A stretch of 13,418 bases of DNA from Deinococcus sp. (lineage in GTDB: Bacteria > Deinococcota > Deinococci > Deinococcales > Deinococcaceae): assembly GCA_018260275.1 (NCBI GenBank), contig JAGLBK010000058.1, positions 1-13,418 on the forward strand, read 5' to 3'. The notes under the pieces were generated by a model that was not told the DNA's origin, ran no database searches, and saw only the letters and a program-made list of their open reading frames with translations. The first letter of the stretch is position 1. Every line of letters begins with the position of its first letter. Position numbers and translations under genes: made by a program. Positions 4,939-12,414 of the stretch are shown one piece after another.

Positions 4939-6681
4939 GTGAGCACAACAGACGCACAGGCCCTCGCTTCACACTCGCTCTATCCACTTGCCGCGGTGGC
5001 CCACCAGCCGCAGCTGTTGCTGGCGCTGTCGCTGCTGGCGGTGTCACCCGAAATCGGCGGCCTGCTGATTCGCGGCGACCGGGGCGCGGCCAAGAGCACG
5101 GCGGCGCGGGGGCTGGGGGCGCTGCTGCCGGGCGGTGAGTTCGTGAACCTGCCGCTAGGCGCAACCGAGGACCGCGTGGTCGGCACGCTTGACCTCAACG
5201 CCGCGCTCAGGGGTGAGGCGAAGCTCAAGCCCGGCCTGATGGCGCAGGCGCACGGCGGGCTGCTGTACATAGACGAGGTCAACCTGCTGCCCGATCATCT
5301 GGTGGACGTGCTACTGGACGCCGCCGCGATGGGTGTGGTGCGGGTGCAGCGCGACAGCCTCAGCGCCGAGGCTCCGGCGCGGTTTGCGCTGATCGGGAGC
5401 ATGAACCCCGAGGAAGGCCAGTTGCGCCCACAGTTTCTGGACCGCTTTGGCCTGTGTGCCGATGTGCTGGCCCCCCTCGACCCGGTTCAGCGGGCCGAAA
5501 TCATGCGCCGCCGCATCAGTTTCGAGACTGACACCGCCGCATTTCTGGAGCAGTGGCAAGGCGCAGAGCAGCAGCTCCGGGAGCAGTTGCAGACCGGGCG
5601 CCGTCTGGTGGCGCAGGTCCAGCTGCCCGGCGAATTCCTGACCTGCATCGCCGAACTGACGGGCGCGGCAGGGGTGCGGAGCCTGCGGGCCGATCTGGTC
5701 CTGCACCGCGCCGCCCGCGCTTACGCCGCGCTGGAAGGGCGGTTGCAGGTGCAGTGGTCGGATGTGGAGGCGGTTGCCCCGCTGGTGCTCAATCACCGCC
5801 GCGAACCCCGCCAGAGCCTGCCTCCGCCTCAAGCTCCCCCGCCCCAGTCTTCAGCAGGACAGCCCCCACCACCGCCCCCCGGGGATGAACCCGGACCAGC
5901 CGGGCCGCCCAGCCGTGAGGAAATCTTTGTGCCCACCGCCGCCGCGCCGCTGGACTTCCGGCCCCGCAGTGCCGGAGTACACGCGGCTGACAGGCAATTT
6001 GACAGGCTGACCCACACCACTGCCGACCCCGACCCGGAGCGCCTGCACCTGCCCTCGACCCTGCGGGCCGCCCTTGAGCGCAGCGGAACGGGCGAATTCT
6101 CAGTGACCCGCGCCGATTTTCAGGGCCCGGTCTACGAGCAGCGGGGCGGGCGGCGGGTGCTGTTCGTAGCCGACAGCAGTGGCAGCGTGGGCGCGGCGGG
6201 GCGCATGGGCGCGGTCAAGGCCGCCATGCTAGACGTGCTGGAACGGGGCAGCCTGAAGCGGGGCAGTCTGAAGCAGAGCAGCGGTGGCCGGGACCGGGTC
6301 GCCCTGATCGTTTTCCGGGGCACCGGGGCCACGCTGGACCTGGACTGGACCGACGATAGCCGGGCCGCCGAAGAAGCGGTCCGGTCGGTGCCGACAGGTG
6401 GCCGCACGCCGCTGGCCCACGCGCTGGAACTGGCCGCTGAAGTCCTGCGTGGGCAGCGCGGCGCCGAGCTGGTGCTTTTCACCGATGGCCGGGCCAATGT
6501 GCCGCTTTCTGCGGGCAGCGACGCCTGGGCCGATGCCCTGACGGCGGCGGCACGTTTACAGGGCGTTTCCTGCACCGTGGTGGATACCGAAACCGGGCAT
6601 GTCCGGCTGGGCCGCGCCGCTCAGCTTGCCCGGGTGCTGGGGGGCCGCGTGACCACGCTGGAAGGTTCCCCCGGGAGCTGA
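4939..6681 (+). CDS. Fused ChlI/ChlD-type chelatase ATPase (AAA+ and VWA), likely CobN partner
   Basis: A 580-residue protein that fuses the two small subunits of Mg/Co chelatases, expected to drive cobalt insertion by CobN. The AAA+ part has Walker A GDRGAAKST (46-54), Walker B LLYIDEVNLL (108-117), sensor 1 GSMNPEEG (153-160), arginine-finger region DRFGL (168-172) and R250 near sensor 2. A proline-rich linker covers about 290-330. The VWA part (about 400-575) has the MIDAS DSSGS (412-416), T490 in GGRTPL and FTDGRAN (514-520), so metal binding looks intact. An insertion at 436-450 carries a tandem RGSLK duplication. GTG 4939 is supported by GGAGGG (4927-4932) 6 nt upstream. CobN paired with ChlI/ChlD-type subunits in place of CobS/CobT is a known arrangement. 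A Mg-chelatase role is unlikely, as no other chlorophyll genes are seen. Confidence 0.87.
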   Translation: MSTTDAQALASHSLYPLAAVAHQPQLLLALSLLAVSPEIGGLLIRGDRGAAKSTAARGLGALLPGGEFVNLPLGATEDRVVGTLDLNAALRGEAKLKPGLMAQAHGGLLYIDEVNLLPDHLVDVLLDAAAMGVVRVQRDSLSAEAPARFALIGSMNPEEGQLRPQFLDRFGLCADVLAPLDPVQRAEIMRRRISFETDTAAFLEQWQGAEQQLREQLQTGRRLVAQVQLPGEFLTCIAELTGAAGVRSLRADLVLHRAARAYAALEGRLQVQWSDVEAVAPLVLNHRREPRQSLPPPQAPPPQSSAGQPPPPPPGDEPGPAGPPSREEIFVPTAAAPLDFRPRSAGVHAADRQFDRLTHTTADPDPERLHLPSTLRAALERSGTGEFSVTRADFQGPVYEQRGGRRVLFVADSSGSVGAAGRMGAVKAAMLDVLERGSLKRGSLKQSSGGRDRVALIVFRGTGATLDLDWTDDSRAAEEAVRSVPTGGRTPLAHALELAAEVLRGQRGAELVLFTDGRANVPLSAGSDAWADALTAAARLQGVSCTVVDTETGHVRLGRAAQLARVLGGRVTTLEGSPGS

Positions 6682-6802
6682 TGGAAGGTCAGGTCGGGCG
6701 CTGCTTATACGGACTGCCGTCCATTTCCCGAAATCCGTCCTTTTCCTACTCCTTCCAGTCGGATTTCATTCCCCACGTTGGGGCATTCAATCGGAATCGG
6801 TA
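6682..6802. terminator. Convergent gap with a weak GC hairpin
   Basis: This 121-bp stretch separates two convergent genes. CCCCA (6771-6775) and TGGGG (6779-6783) form a 5-bp hairpin with a 3-nt loop, flanked by ATT and CATT rather than a long T run on either strand. It could be a weak bidirectional terminator. I see no small gene here. Confidence 0.3.
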
Positions 6803-7846
6803 TTATTCACGGGCCACATACCAGACGATCAGCAGAATGATGAGGACGGAAGCTATGTAGGAGCCGATGCCCCAGACGTAAAAAGCGTGAGCGCTGGCGA
6901 TGTGCTTGACCAGAAATTCGAAGTTCTGGCCGAAAAAGCCGGTCAGGAAGGTGAGGGGCAGAAAGATCGTGGAGACGATGGTGAGCTGCCGGGCCACGGC
7001 CCCCTGTTGCTGGGAAGCGAGCAGATGATAGATGTCGAATTCGCGCTTGCCCAGGTCGCGGTTGGCGCTCAGGCGCTCGACGATGCCGACGGCGTGATCG
7101 TGGACATCGCGGAAGTACGGTTTCTGGTGCGGGCTGCCGACGGGCGCGTCATCTACATCTTCGGCGTGCATGAAGGGCGGCAAAATGTCGCGCAGGGTCA
7201 TGGCCGCCGAGTACGCCTCGTGCGAGACCTCTTCTAGGGTAAAGATGCGCCTCAGCATGCTGGATTTGACCGGGCGGCCCGAGGACATCCAGCTGCGGAC
7301 CTTCTTGAGTTCCACGTCGATTTCGTCGGCCAGTGGCCCGAAACTGTCGACCAGATAGTCGAACACGACATAGATGAGCGAGCTGCTGGTATGTTTCCAT
7401 GTTTCGGGCACCAGTTCCCAGCGTTCGGTAATGCTGTCTTTCGGCAGCACCGGATCGTAGTGCGCCGTAATGACGAACTGCGGCCCGATGAACAGCGCGA
7501 TCTCGTGCAGCGAAATGGAGGACGTGCCGTTCAGCGAGGCGCTGTGCATCACCACGAACCACATGGGGCCGTACGACTCGACCTTGGCCCGCTGATGGGC
7601 GTGCAGCGCGTCCTCGACGGCCAGCGGGTGCAACTCGAACTGCGCCGCCAGTGGCAGAATGATGTCCGGGGTCGGGTGCGTCACATCGATCCAGACAAAA
7701 GTTTCGGGGTCCTGAAGCGCCTGCGCGATGGCCGGGAGGTCGAGGGGAAGCTCATGGATGTTGCCCTGTCGGAAAAGATAAGCCATGACGCCCGCAGCCG
7801 GGGGATGGTCAGTCGCCCTGGGCGCGGGCCTGGTGTTCGTCGGCAT
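6803..7846 (-). CDS. corA: CorA-like divalent cation transporter with GQN in place of GMN
   Basis: A 347-residue CorA/MIT-family channel for Mg2+, Co2+ or related cations in the cytoplasmic membrane. The N-terminal cytoplasmic domain includes WIDVTHP (52-58) and HPLAVEDALHAHQRAKVE (73-90), the standard CorA stretch. The long helix reaches into membrane segment 1 (about 287-306). The signature loop reads FFGQNF (304-309) where most CorA proteins have YGMNF. Membrane segment 2 spans about 323-344, and the protein ends with WYVARE, as usual. The start is uncertain: ATG 7846 is a compromise between ATG 7885 (360 residues) and ATG 7786 (327 residues). None has a Shine-Dalgarno sequence, and initiation from a leaderless mRNA is possible. 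The nearby cobaltochelatase makes cobalt import an attractive idea, but the gene is on the opposite strand and the substrate is not shown. Confidence 0.87.
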   Translation of the reverse strand: MPTNTRPAPRATDHPPAAGVMAYLFRQGNIHELPLDLPAIAQALQDPETFVWIDVTHPTPDIILPLAAQFELHPLAVEDALHAHQRAKVESYGPMWFVVMHSASLNGTSSISLHEIALFIGPQFVITAHYDPVLPKDSITERWELVPETWKHTSSSLIYVVFDYLVDSFGPLADEIDVELKKVRSWMSSGRPVKSSMLRRIFTLEEVSHEAYSAAMTLRDILPPFMHAEDVDDAPVGSPHQKPYFRDVHDHAVGIVERLSANRDLGKREFDIYHLLASQQQGAVARQLTIVSTIFLPLTFLTGFFGQNFEFLVKHIASAHAFYVWGIGSYIASVLIILLIVWYVARE

Positions 7847-8030
7847 GGTCACTGCCCGATTGTGACGGGAGAAGCTAAGCGCCATGTCAAAGAGAGGTCG
7901 GAGAAGGGTCTTTGGCAAACCTGAATGTTTCAGGGGAGCTTCTGGTGAGACTCGGCTTTGATGGTTTGAGACGGGTGCACTCAACTTTGCAAGATTAGCA
8001 ACGAACGCATGAACAGCAGCATGGGTCACA

Positions 8031-8109
8031 CGCCCCCTCACCCTTCCCTCGCTACGCTCCTCCCTCCCTCTCCGCAAGCGGCTCTACGAGTCCCACAAGT
8101 GGAGAGGGC
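8031..8109. repeat. Structured small repeat, copy A
   Basis: This segment shares several words with the copy at 12323-12414: CGCCCCCTC, CCCTCGCTACGC, GCAAGC(G/A)GCTCTACGAGTC and AGTCCCACAAG. It can fold by CCCTCTCC (8066-8073) with GGAGAGGG (8101-8108), a perfect 8-bp stem, or by the small hairpin CCGC-AA-GCGG (8072-8081). It lies between two minus-strand genes. It is probably a member of a dispersed intergenic repeat family rather than a gene. Confidence 0.7.
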
Positions 8110-8185
8110 AGAAAACAGCCTGTATTCAGTGCGGACCAAGGGGTAATTCGCAGAGTTGCTTGCAGAAGGGCGACCCAGCAAACTT

Positions 8186-8206
8186 AAAATGAATCTCCTG
8201 TTCATT
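8186..8206 (-). terminator. Weak terminator candidate for the binding-protein gene
   Basis: On the minus strand AATGAA and TTCATT form a 6-bp stem with a 7-nt loop (stem 8188-8193 and 8201-8206), followed by two more T. It is about 52 nt past the stop at 8258. The stem is AT-rich and the T run short, so function is doubtful. Confidence 0.3.
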
Positions 8207-8257
8207 GACGCAATCTCGTGAGTTACACCCAATTGAGACAGGTGGCGCTAGTTCACA

Positions 8258-10012
8258 TTACTTCTGGTAGATCAGCGGCACCGGGTTGTAGCCTGGAATG
8301 ACGCCGAGGTTATACACATAGTTGCCGTACTTGTTGCTGACCGCGCCGATGTTGTCGGGCTTGGCGATGGGCGTGACCGGCAGGTTCTGGGCAAACAGCA
8401 GCTGCCAGCGGGTGTACAGCGCCTTACGCTGCGCCGGGTCGGTGGTGGTCGCCGCCTGATTGAAGATGGTGTAGATGTCCTTTTCCCAAGGGGCCATTTT
8501 GCTCACGTTGGCCGGGTCGCCGTCCTTGGCGGCTTGCAGGCTGCGGTGCCAGTAGTACAGGCTGCCGCCGGGCTGCCAGATCGGTTTACGTAGCTCGGGG
8601 TCGGGCTGGTCGCCGAACGCGTGGACGATGGTTTCCCAGTCGCCGCTCATGCCTGTCGAAAGCAGTTTGCTGCTCAGGAGGCCCTTGAGGTTGACCTTAA
8701 CGCCCACCTTGCCAAAGTCGCTTTGCAAGATGGTGGCGATGGCCGGATACACGCTGCTGTCGGTGCCGTAAGCCATATCGAATTCAAGCGGTTTGCCGCT
8801 GGGCAGCAGGCGAAGGCCAGCGGGATTCTTCTTGCTCAGGCCCAGGGCGTCCAGGGCTTTGTCCGCCGCCGCGAGGTCGAAGGTGCCGAGCTGACGGGTA
8901 GTGTTCGCGTAGAACGCCTTGTTGGCGGGCGCGACGCCGTGCCCCGGCAGGGTCGCCAGCGTGTTGAACACCGTTTCGATGATGCGCGGGCGGTTGACCG
9001 CACTCTGCATGGCCCTGCGAAAGCGCACGTCGCTGAACAGTTTGGCGAGCGCGGGGTCTTTAGCATCGAAGTTATAGGCCAAGAAGGGCGGGCTGCCGAA
9101 CAGCGCCGTGCTCCGCATCACCTTGAAGGGCGCGCCATTCACTTCCTTTTGCTTGAGGTCGGGAAACTGCGCCCCGGTCAGGTTAATCTGGTCGAGGTTG
9201 CCACTCAGGAACTGCGCGACCTGGGCCTGCGGATCACGAATAATCAGGAATTCGAGCTTGTCGAGGTAAGGCAGTTGCTGGCCCTTGCCGTCGACCTTCC
9301 AGTAGTTCGGATTTTTAAGCAGCGTGACTTTCTGGCCAGTGCTATAGCTGCCGAGCCTGAAGGGGCCGGTGCCCACGACCTCCGCCGGGCTGACGTTGGT
9401 GGGCCACGCCGAGTTGATGTCACCGGGCTTGGCCCCGCCCTCGACGCTGTTTTTGAGGAGCTTGTGGCGGGGCATGATGAAATAACGCTGCTGAAGCAAA
9501 AAGGCCGGGGCTGGGCGCGGCAGCGTAAATCTGACGGTGTTCTGGTCGACCTTGCTGACGGTGATGTCCTGCCCGCCGAGCTTGAAGTTGCCCGCGTCGC
9601 CTGCCCGCGCCTCGGGGTTCATGACGATATTCTTGTAGGTAAACACCACGTCGTCGGCGGTGAGCGGCTGGCCGTCGCTCCATTTGACGCCCTGGCGCAG
9701 CTTGAAGGTGTAGGTCTTGCCGCCGTCGCCCACCACCCAGCTTTCGGCCAGCGCAGGCTCGATCTTGTAGGTCGCGAGGTTGAATTCGACCAGCCCGTCG
9801 AACAGTTGCTGGGAGATCAGGCCCAGATTGTTGTCGATCACGCCGTAGTAAAACAGGCTCTGGGGGCTGTCGCCCAGCGGCAGGGTGTAAGTGCCGCCGC
9901 TTTTGCCGTCCACCACGCCCAGCGGGCTGTAGCCGGTGAATTTTTTTGGGGCCGCCGACGCGCCGCCGAGCAGGGCCAGACCGATAAGGAGAACAGAAGT
10001 GCGCTTGAGCAT
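8258..10012 (-). CDS. Secreted family-5 (peptide/dipeptide-type) ABC transporter substrate-binding protein
   Basis: A 584-residue extracytoplasmic solute receptor of the OppA/DppA type (SBP_bac_5). Residues 1-20 form a clear signal peptide with a basic start, an LLIGLALLGG core and an ASA-A cleavage site; there is no lipobox cysteine. The family signature follows: PALAESWVVGDGGKTYTFKL, then VKWSDGQPLTADDVVFTYKN. Later landmarks are NPNYWK, FRRAMQSAVNRP and a C-terminal GVIPGYNPVPL. It looks complete. ATG 10012 is chosen because GGAGG lies 8 nt upstream on the minus strand and the signal peptide begins there; longer frames upstream would cross the promoter. No permease or ATPase genes accompany it here. 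The ligand is unknown; peptides, or muropeptides given the divergent cell-wall recycling genes, are possible. Confidence 0.9.
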   Translation of the reverse strand: MLKRTSVLLIGLALLGGASAAPKKFTGYSPLGVVDGKSGGTYTLPLGDSPQSLFYYGVIDNNLGLISQQLFDGLVEFNLATYKIEPALAESWVVGDGGKTYTFKLRQGVKWSDGQPLTADDVVFTYKNIVMNPEARAGDAGNFKLGGQDITVSKVDQNTVRFTLPRPAPAFLLQQRYFIMPRHKLLKNSVEGGAKPGDINSAWPTNVSPAEVVGTGPFRLGSYSTGQKVTLLKNPNYWKVDGKGQQLPYLDKLEFLIIRDPQAQVAQFLSGNLDQINLTGAQFPDLKQKEVNGAPFKVMRSTALFGSPPFLAYNFDAKDPALAKLFSDVRFRRAMQSAVNRPRIIETVFNTLATLPGHGVAPANKAFYANTTRQLGTFDLAAADKALDALGLSKKNPAGLRLLPSGKPLEFDMAYGTDSSVYPAIATILQSDFGKVGVKVNLKGLLSSKLLSTGMSGDWETIVHAFGDQPDPELRKPIWQPGGSLYYWHRSLQAAKDGDPANVSKMAPWEKDIYTIFNQAATTTDPAQRKALYTRWQLLFAQNLPVTPIAKPDNIGAVSNKYGNYVYNLGVIPGYNPVPLIYQK

Positions 10013-10052
10013 GGAACAAACCTCCGGGAATTGTGCGAAATGTACTCCGCGC

Positions 10053-10081
10053 ACCCTAGTGCCCTGGCGACAGGCTTGCAA
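10053..10081 (-). promoter_or_regulatory. Candidate promoter of the binding-protein gene
   Basis: On the minus strand TTGCAA (10076-10081) and TAGGGT (10053-10058) are spaced by exactly 17 nt, a fair -35/-10 pair with the TANNNT form. Transcription would start about 35 nt before ATG 10012, leaving a short leader with the GGAGG site. The -35 box lies 5 bp from the -35 box of the divergent anmK promoter. Confidence 0.5.
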
Positions 10082-10086
10082 GTCCG

Positions 10087-10114
10087 TTGACCACCACAGC
10101 AAAAGTGCTACGGT
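10087..10114 (+). promoter_or_regulatory. Candidate promoter of anmK-murQ, giving a leaderless start
   Basis: TTGACC (10087-10092) and TACGGT (10109-10114) are spaced by 16 nt, and TGC directly before the -10 gives an extended -10. ATG 10123 lies 8 nt after the -10 box, where transcription itself would start. No Shine-Dalgarno sequence is visible. This is the usual picture of a leaderless gene, common in Deinococcus. Confidence 0.6.
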
Positions 10115-10122
10115 CAGCACAA

Positions 10123-11337
10123 ATGGCAGATATGTTTCCAACAGGCGACCGCGCCCCACGGGTCCTGGGCCTGATGAGCGGCACCAGCGCCGACGGCATA
10201 GACGCCGCGCTGCTCGAACTGAGCGGCTGGCCCGCACTCGGCAGCGCTCTCCCCTTTCCCTGCTTGAGCGGCAAGACCCCGCGTGGGCAGGTCGTCGAGC
10301 ACGTCTTTACGCCGTTTGCGCCGGAACTGCGGGAAGCGGTGCTGCGGGCCATGCGCGGTGAGGCCGACACCGCCGCGCTGACACAGCTGCACTGGCAACT
10401 GGGCGAAGCCCTGACCGAAGCCGCCCTGCCGCTGGCCCCGCATGCCGACCTGATCGCCTCGCATGGGCAGACGGTGCAGCACCACCCGCGCGTGACGCCG
10501 GAGCGCGGCTGGCTGCGGCCCGCCACCCTGCAACTGGGTGAGGCCGCCGTGATCGCGCAGCGTTGCGGCAAGGCAGTTGTGGCCGATTTTCGCCCGGCGG
10601 ATATGGCAGCGGGGGGTGTGGGTGCGCCGCTGGTGCCGTTCGCCGACTGGGCGCTGTTCGGGGAGGACAACATGCGGCGCGTGGTGCTGAACATCGGCGG
10701 GCTGGCGAACCTGACCTACCTGCCGGGGCTGGACGCTTCTGGCGTGATCGCCTTCGACACCGGCCCCGGCAACTGCCTGCTGGACGAGATCGCGGCGCTG
10801 ACCGGGCAAACCTGCGACCTGGGCGGGCGACTGGCAGCATCCGGCCAGGTCCACGCGGCGACGCTGGAACACTGGCTGGCGCATCCCGAACTGGCGGCCC
10901 CACCGCCGAAGGCCACCGGGCGCGAGGTCTGGAGCCTGTCGCGGCTGGGAATGCCCGACCTCTCCTCTCCCCCGCTCGCTGCCGCCGATCTCGCGGCCAC
11001 CGCCACCGCCCTGACTGGCCGCACGATTGCCGACGCCCTGCGCTTTTTGCCCGCCCTGCCTGGCGAGGTCGTGGTGGCGGGCGGCGGCGCGAACAATCCG
11101 GTGCTGCTGCGCGAACTGGCGGCGGCCCTCTCCCCCGTGCCGCTGCGGACATTTGCCGAAGTCGGCTGGGCCGCCCGTGGCTTCAACGAGACCACGCGCG
11201 AGGCGGCGGCGTTCGCGCTGCTGGGCTACTGCCGCGCCCAGGGCTGGGCCAATACCCTGCCGCACACCACCGGGGCACGCTGGGCGGTCAGCGCCGGAAA
11301 AATGACGCCCGCGCCGCTATCCTCAGGGCACCGATGA
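10123..11337 (+). CDS. anmK: Anhydro-N-acetylmuramic acid kinase
   Basis: This 404-residue cytoplasmic enzyme uses ATP to convert 1,6-anhydro-N-acetylmuramic acid, released from peptidoglycan, to N-acetylmuramic acid 6-phosphate. The ASKHA-type kinase motifs are clear: GLMSGTSADGIDAA (16-29), SHGQTVQHHP, VADFRPADMAAGGVGAPLVP, LNIGGLANLTYLP, FDTGPGNCLLD and the late VVAGGGANNPVLL. It is somewhat longer than the E. coli protein (369 residues), partly from an insertion near WPALGSALPFPCL. ATG 10123 is preferred to TTG 10087, which is the -35 box of the promoter, and to ATG 10132. The stop overlaps murQ as ATGA, so the two successive enzymes of one pathway are coupled. Confidence 0.95.
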   Translation: MADMFPTGDRAPRVLGLMSGTSADGIDAALLELSGWPALGSALPFPCLSGKTPRGQVVEHVFTPFAPELREAVLRAMRGEADTAALTQLHWQLGEALTEAALPLAPHADLIASHGQTVQHHPRVTPERGWLRPATLQLGEAAVIAQRCGKAVVADFRPADMAAGGVGAPLVPFADWALFGEDNMRRVVLNIGGLANLTYLPGLDASGVIAFDTGPGNCLLDEIAALTGQTCDLGGRLAASGQVHAATLEHWLAHPELAAPPPKATGREVWSLSRLGMPDLSSPPLAAADLAATATALTGRTIADALRFLPALPGEVVVAGGGANNPVLLRELAAALSPVPLRTFAEVGWAARGFNETTREAAAFALLGYCRAQGWANTLPHTTGARWAVSAGKMTPAPLSSGHR

Positions 11338-12245
11338 GCGACCAGACCCAGACCGAAACACGCCGCACCGAACAGGTCAACCCCGACTCTGCCGACCTCG
11401 ACCTGCTGAGCGCCGAGGCGCTGGTGCGGGCCTTCGCCGACGACCAGCTGCGAGCGGTGCAGGCGGTGCAGGCGGCAGCCCCGGCGCTGGCAAAAGCCGT
11501 TGAGGCCGCCGTCACGCGGCTGGAACGCGGCGGTCGGCTGGTCTACGCCGGGGCAGGCACCAGCGGGCGGCTGGGCGTGCTGGACGCCACCGAACTCACC
11601 CCGACCTTCAGCTGGCCTGCGGAACGTGCCGTGCCGTTGATCGCGGGCGGTGAGCGGGCCATCCGGCAGGCGGTAGAGGGCGCAGAGGACGATTTCGGGG
11701 CCGGAAAGCGCGACGTGCTGGCCGTGAACATCGGCCCCGACGACGTGCTGATCGGCGTGGCGGCCAGCGGCTCGACCCCCTACGTGCTGGGAGCGCTGGA
11801 AGCGGGCCGGGAAGCCGGGGCCCTGACCGTAACGCTGGCGAACAATCCGGGCGCACCCATCCTGAGCGCCGCCGAGCACGCTATCCTGCTCGATACCGGC
11901 CCCGAGGTCATCAGCGGCAGCACGCGTCTCAAAGCGGGCACGGCCCAGAAGATCGCGCTGAATACCTTCTCCAGCGCCGTGATGGTGCGTCTGGGCAAGG
12001 TCTACGGCAACCTGATGGTGGACGTGAAGGCGACCAACGAAAAGCTGCGCGGGCGGGCCGTGCGGCTGGTGTGCCACGCCACTGGCAGTGACGCCGCAGC
12101 CGCCCAGACGGCGCTGAATGCGGCGGGCGGCAGCGTGAAAACGGCCATCGTGATGCTCCTGCGGGACGTGGACGCCGCCGGGGCGCAGGCGCTGCTGGCG
12201 CAGGCGGGCGGCAAACCTCGTGCGGCGTTAGAGGGCGAACTCTAG
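11334..12245 (+). CDS. murQ: N-acetylmuramic acid 6-phosphate etherase
   Basis: A 303-residue cytoplasmic lyase that removes the lactyl ether from N-acetylmuramic acid 6-phosphate, giving N-acetylglucosamine 6-phosphate and D-lactate, the step after AnmK. It has a SIS sugar-phosphate fold: YAGAGTSGRLGVLDATE (71-87), GVAASGSTPYV, NNPGAPI, and STRLKAGTAQKIALN. E87 and E115 lie where the catalytic acid pair of E. coli MurQ is found. Length agrees with the family (298 in E. coli). The start ATG 11334 overlaps the anmK stop by 4 nt. A short inverted repeat TAGAG/CTCTA spans the stop codon but lacks a T run. The frame stays open far upstream inside anmK, which has no meaning. Confidence 0.95.
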   Translation: MSDQTQTETRRTEQVNPDSADLDLLSAEALVRAFADDQLRAVQAVQAAAPALAKAVEAAVTRLERGGRLVYAGAGTSGRLGVLDATELTPTFSWPAERAVPLIAGGERAIRQAVEGAEDDFGAGKRDVLAVNIGPDDVLIGVAASGSTPYVLGALEAGREAGALTVTLANNPGAPILSAAEHAILLDTGPEVISGSTRLKAGTAQKIALNTFSSAVMVRLGKVYGNLMVDVKATNEKLRGRAVRLVCHATGSDAAAAQTALNAAGGSVKTAIVMLLRDVDAAGAQALLAQAGGKPRAALEGEL

Positions 12246-12322
12246 GAGTGCGTTTATAAAGTTTTCCCTACAAACCACGCCCATTGGTATTTCGTCGTGT
12301 GGGCCGTTAAAGTTCGCCGCAT

Positions 12323-12414
12323 CGCCCCCTCTGCAAGCAGCTCTACGAGTCACCCCTCGCTACGCGAGGCCCTCTCTCCTGCGGAGCTTTTCAAGTCCCA
12401 CAAGGGGCGAGGGC
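12323..12414. repeat. Structured small repeat, copy B
   Basis: This region repeats the words of copy A (8031-8109) in a different order and with an added unit. Visible stems are CTGC-AA-GCAG (12331-12340), CCTCGC-TAC-GCGAGG (12355-12369), CTCC-TGC-GGAG (12376-12386) and the outer TCGCCCC (12322-12328) with GGGGCGA (12404-12410). Two internal AGCT-N(4-5)-AGTC units suggest internal duplication. The CTGC/GCAG stem replaces CCGC/GCGG of copy A, with both sides changed. It lies between murQ and the transposase gene. The 77 bp between murQ and this repeat hold nothing I can name. Confidence 0.7.

Larger units (their letters stand above)
7847..8257. other. Intergenic region between CorA-like gene and binding-protein gene
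   Basis: About 410 bp without a convincing gene; the part next to 7885 may still encode the N-terminus of the CorA-like protein. It holds a structured repeat (8031-8109, listed separately) and a weak terminator candidate for the binding-protein gene (8186-8206). The section around 7920-8030 and 8110-8257 is clearly lower in GC than the genes. I could not assign a promoter for the CorA-like gene with confidence. Confidence 0.45.

Noticed and set aside
3884..4942. A 352-codon open frame starting with a GTG that overlaps the methyltransferase stop
   Set aside because: It covers the palindrome and the aquaporin gene in another frame, its protein has no domain-like order, and the aquaporin in the overlapping frame is certain.
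7886..8077. N-terminal extension of the CorA-like protein to TTG 8077
   Set aside because: It runs through the structured repeat and low-GC intergenic DNA, and the encoded residues resemble no CorA N-terminus.
8621..10090. A 489-codon frame on the + strand opposite the binding-protein gene
   Set aside because: It is a high-GC antisense shadow; the minus-strand protein has a signal peptide and the full family signature.
10087..10122. TTG 10087 as start of anmK
   Set aside because: TTGACC there fits a -35 box with a spaced extended -10, and AnmK homology begins after ATG 10123.
10563..11333. Upstream extension of the murQ frame inside anmK
   Set aside because: It overlaps anmK in another frame; MurQ homology and length fit the start at 11334.
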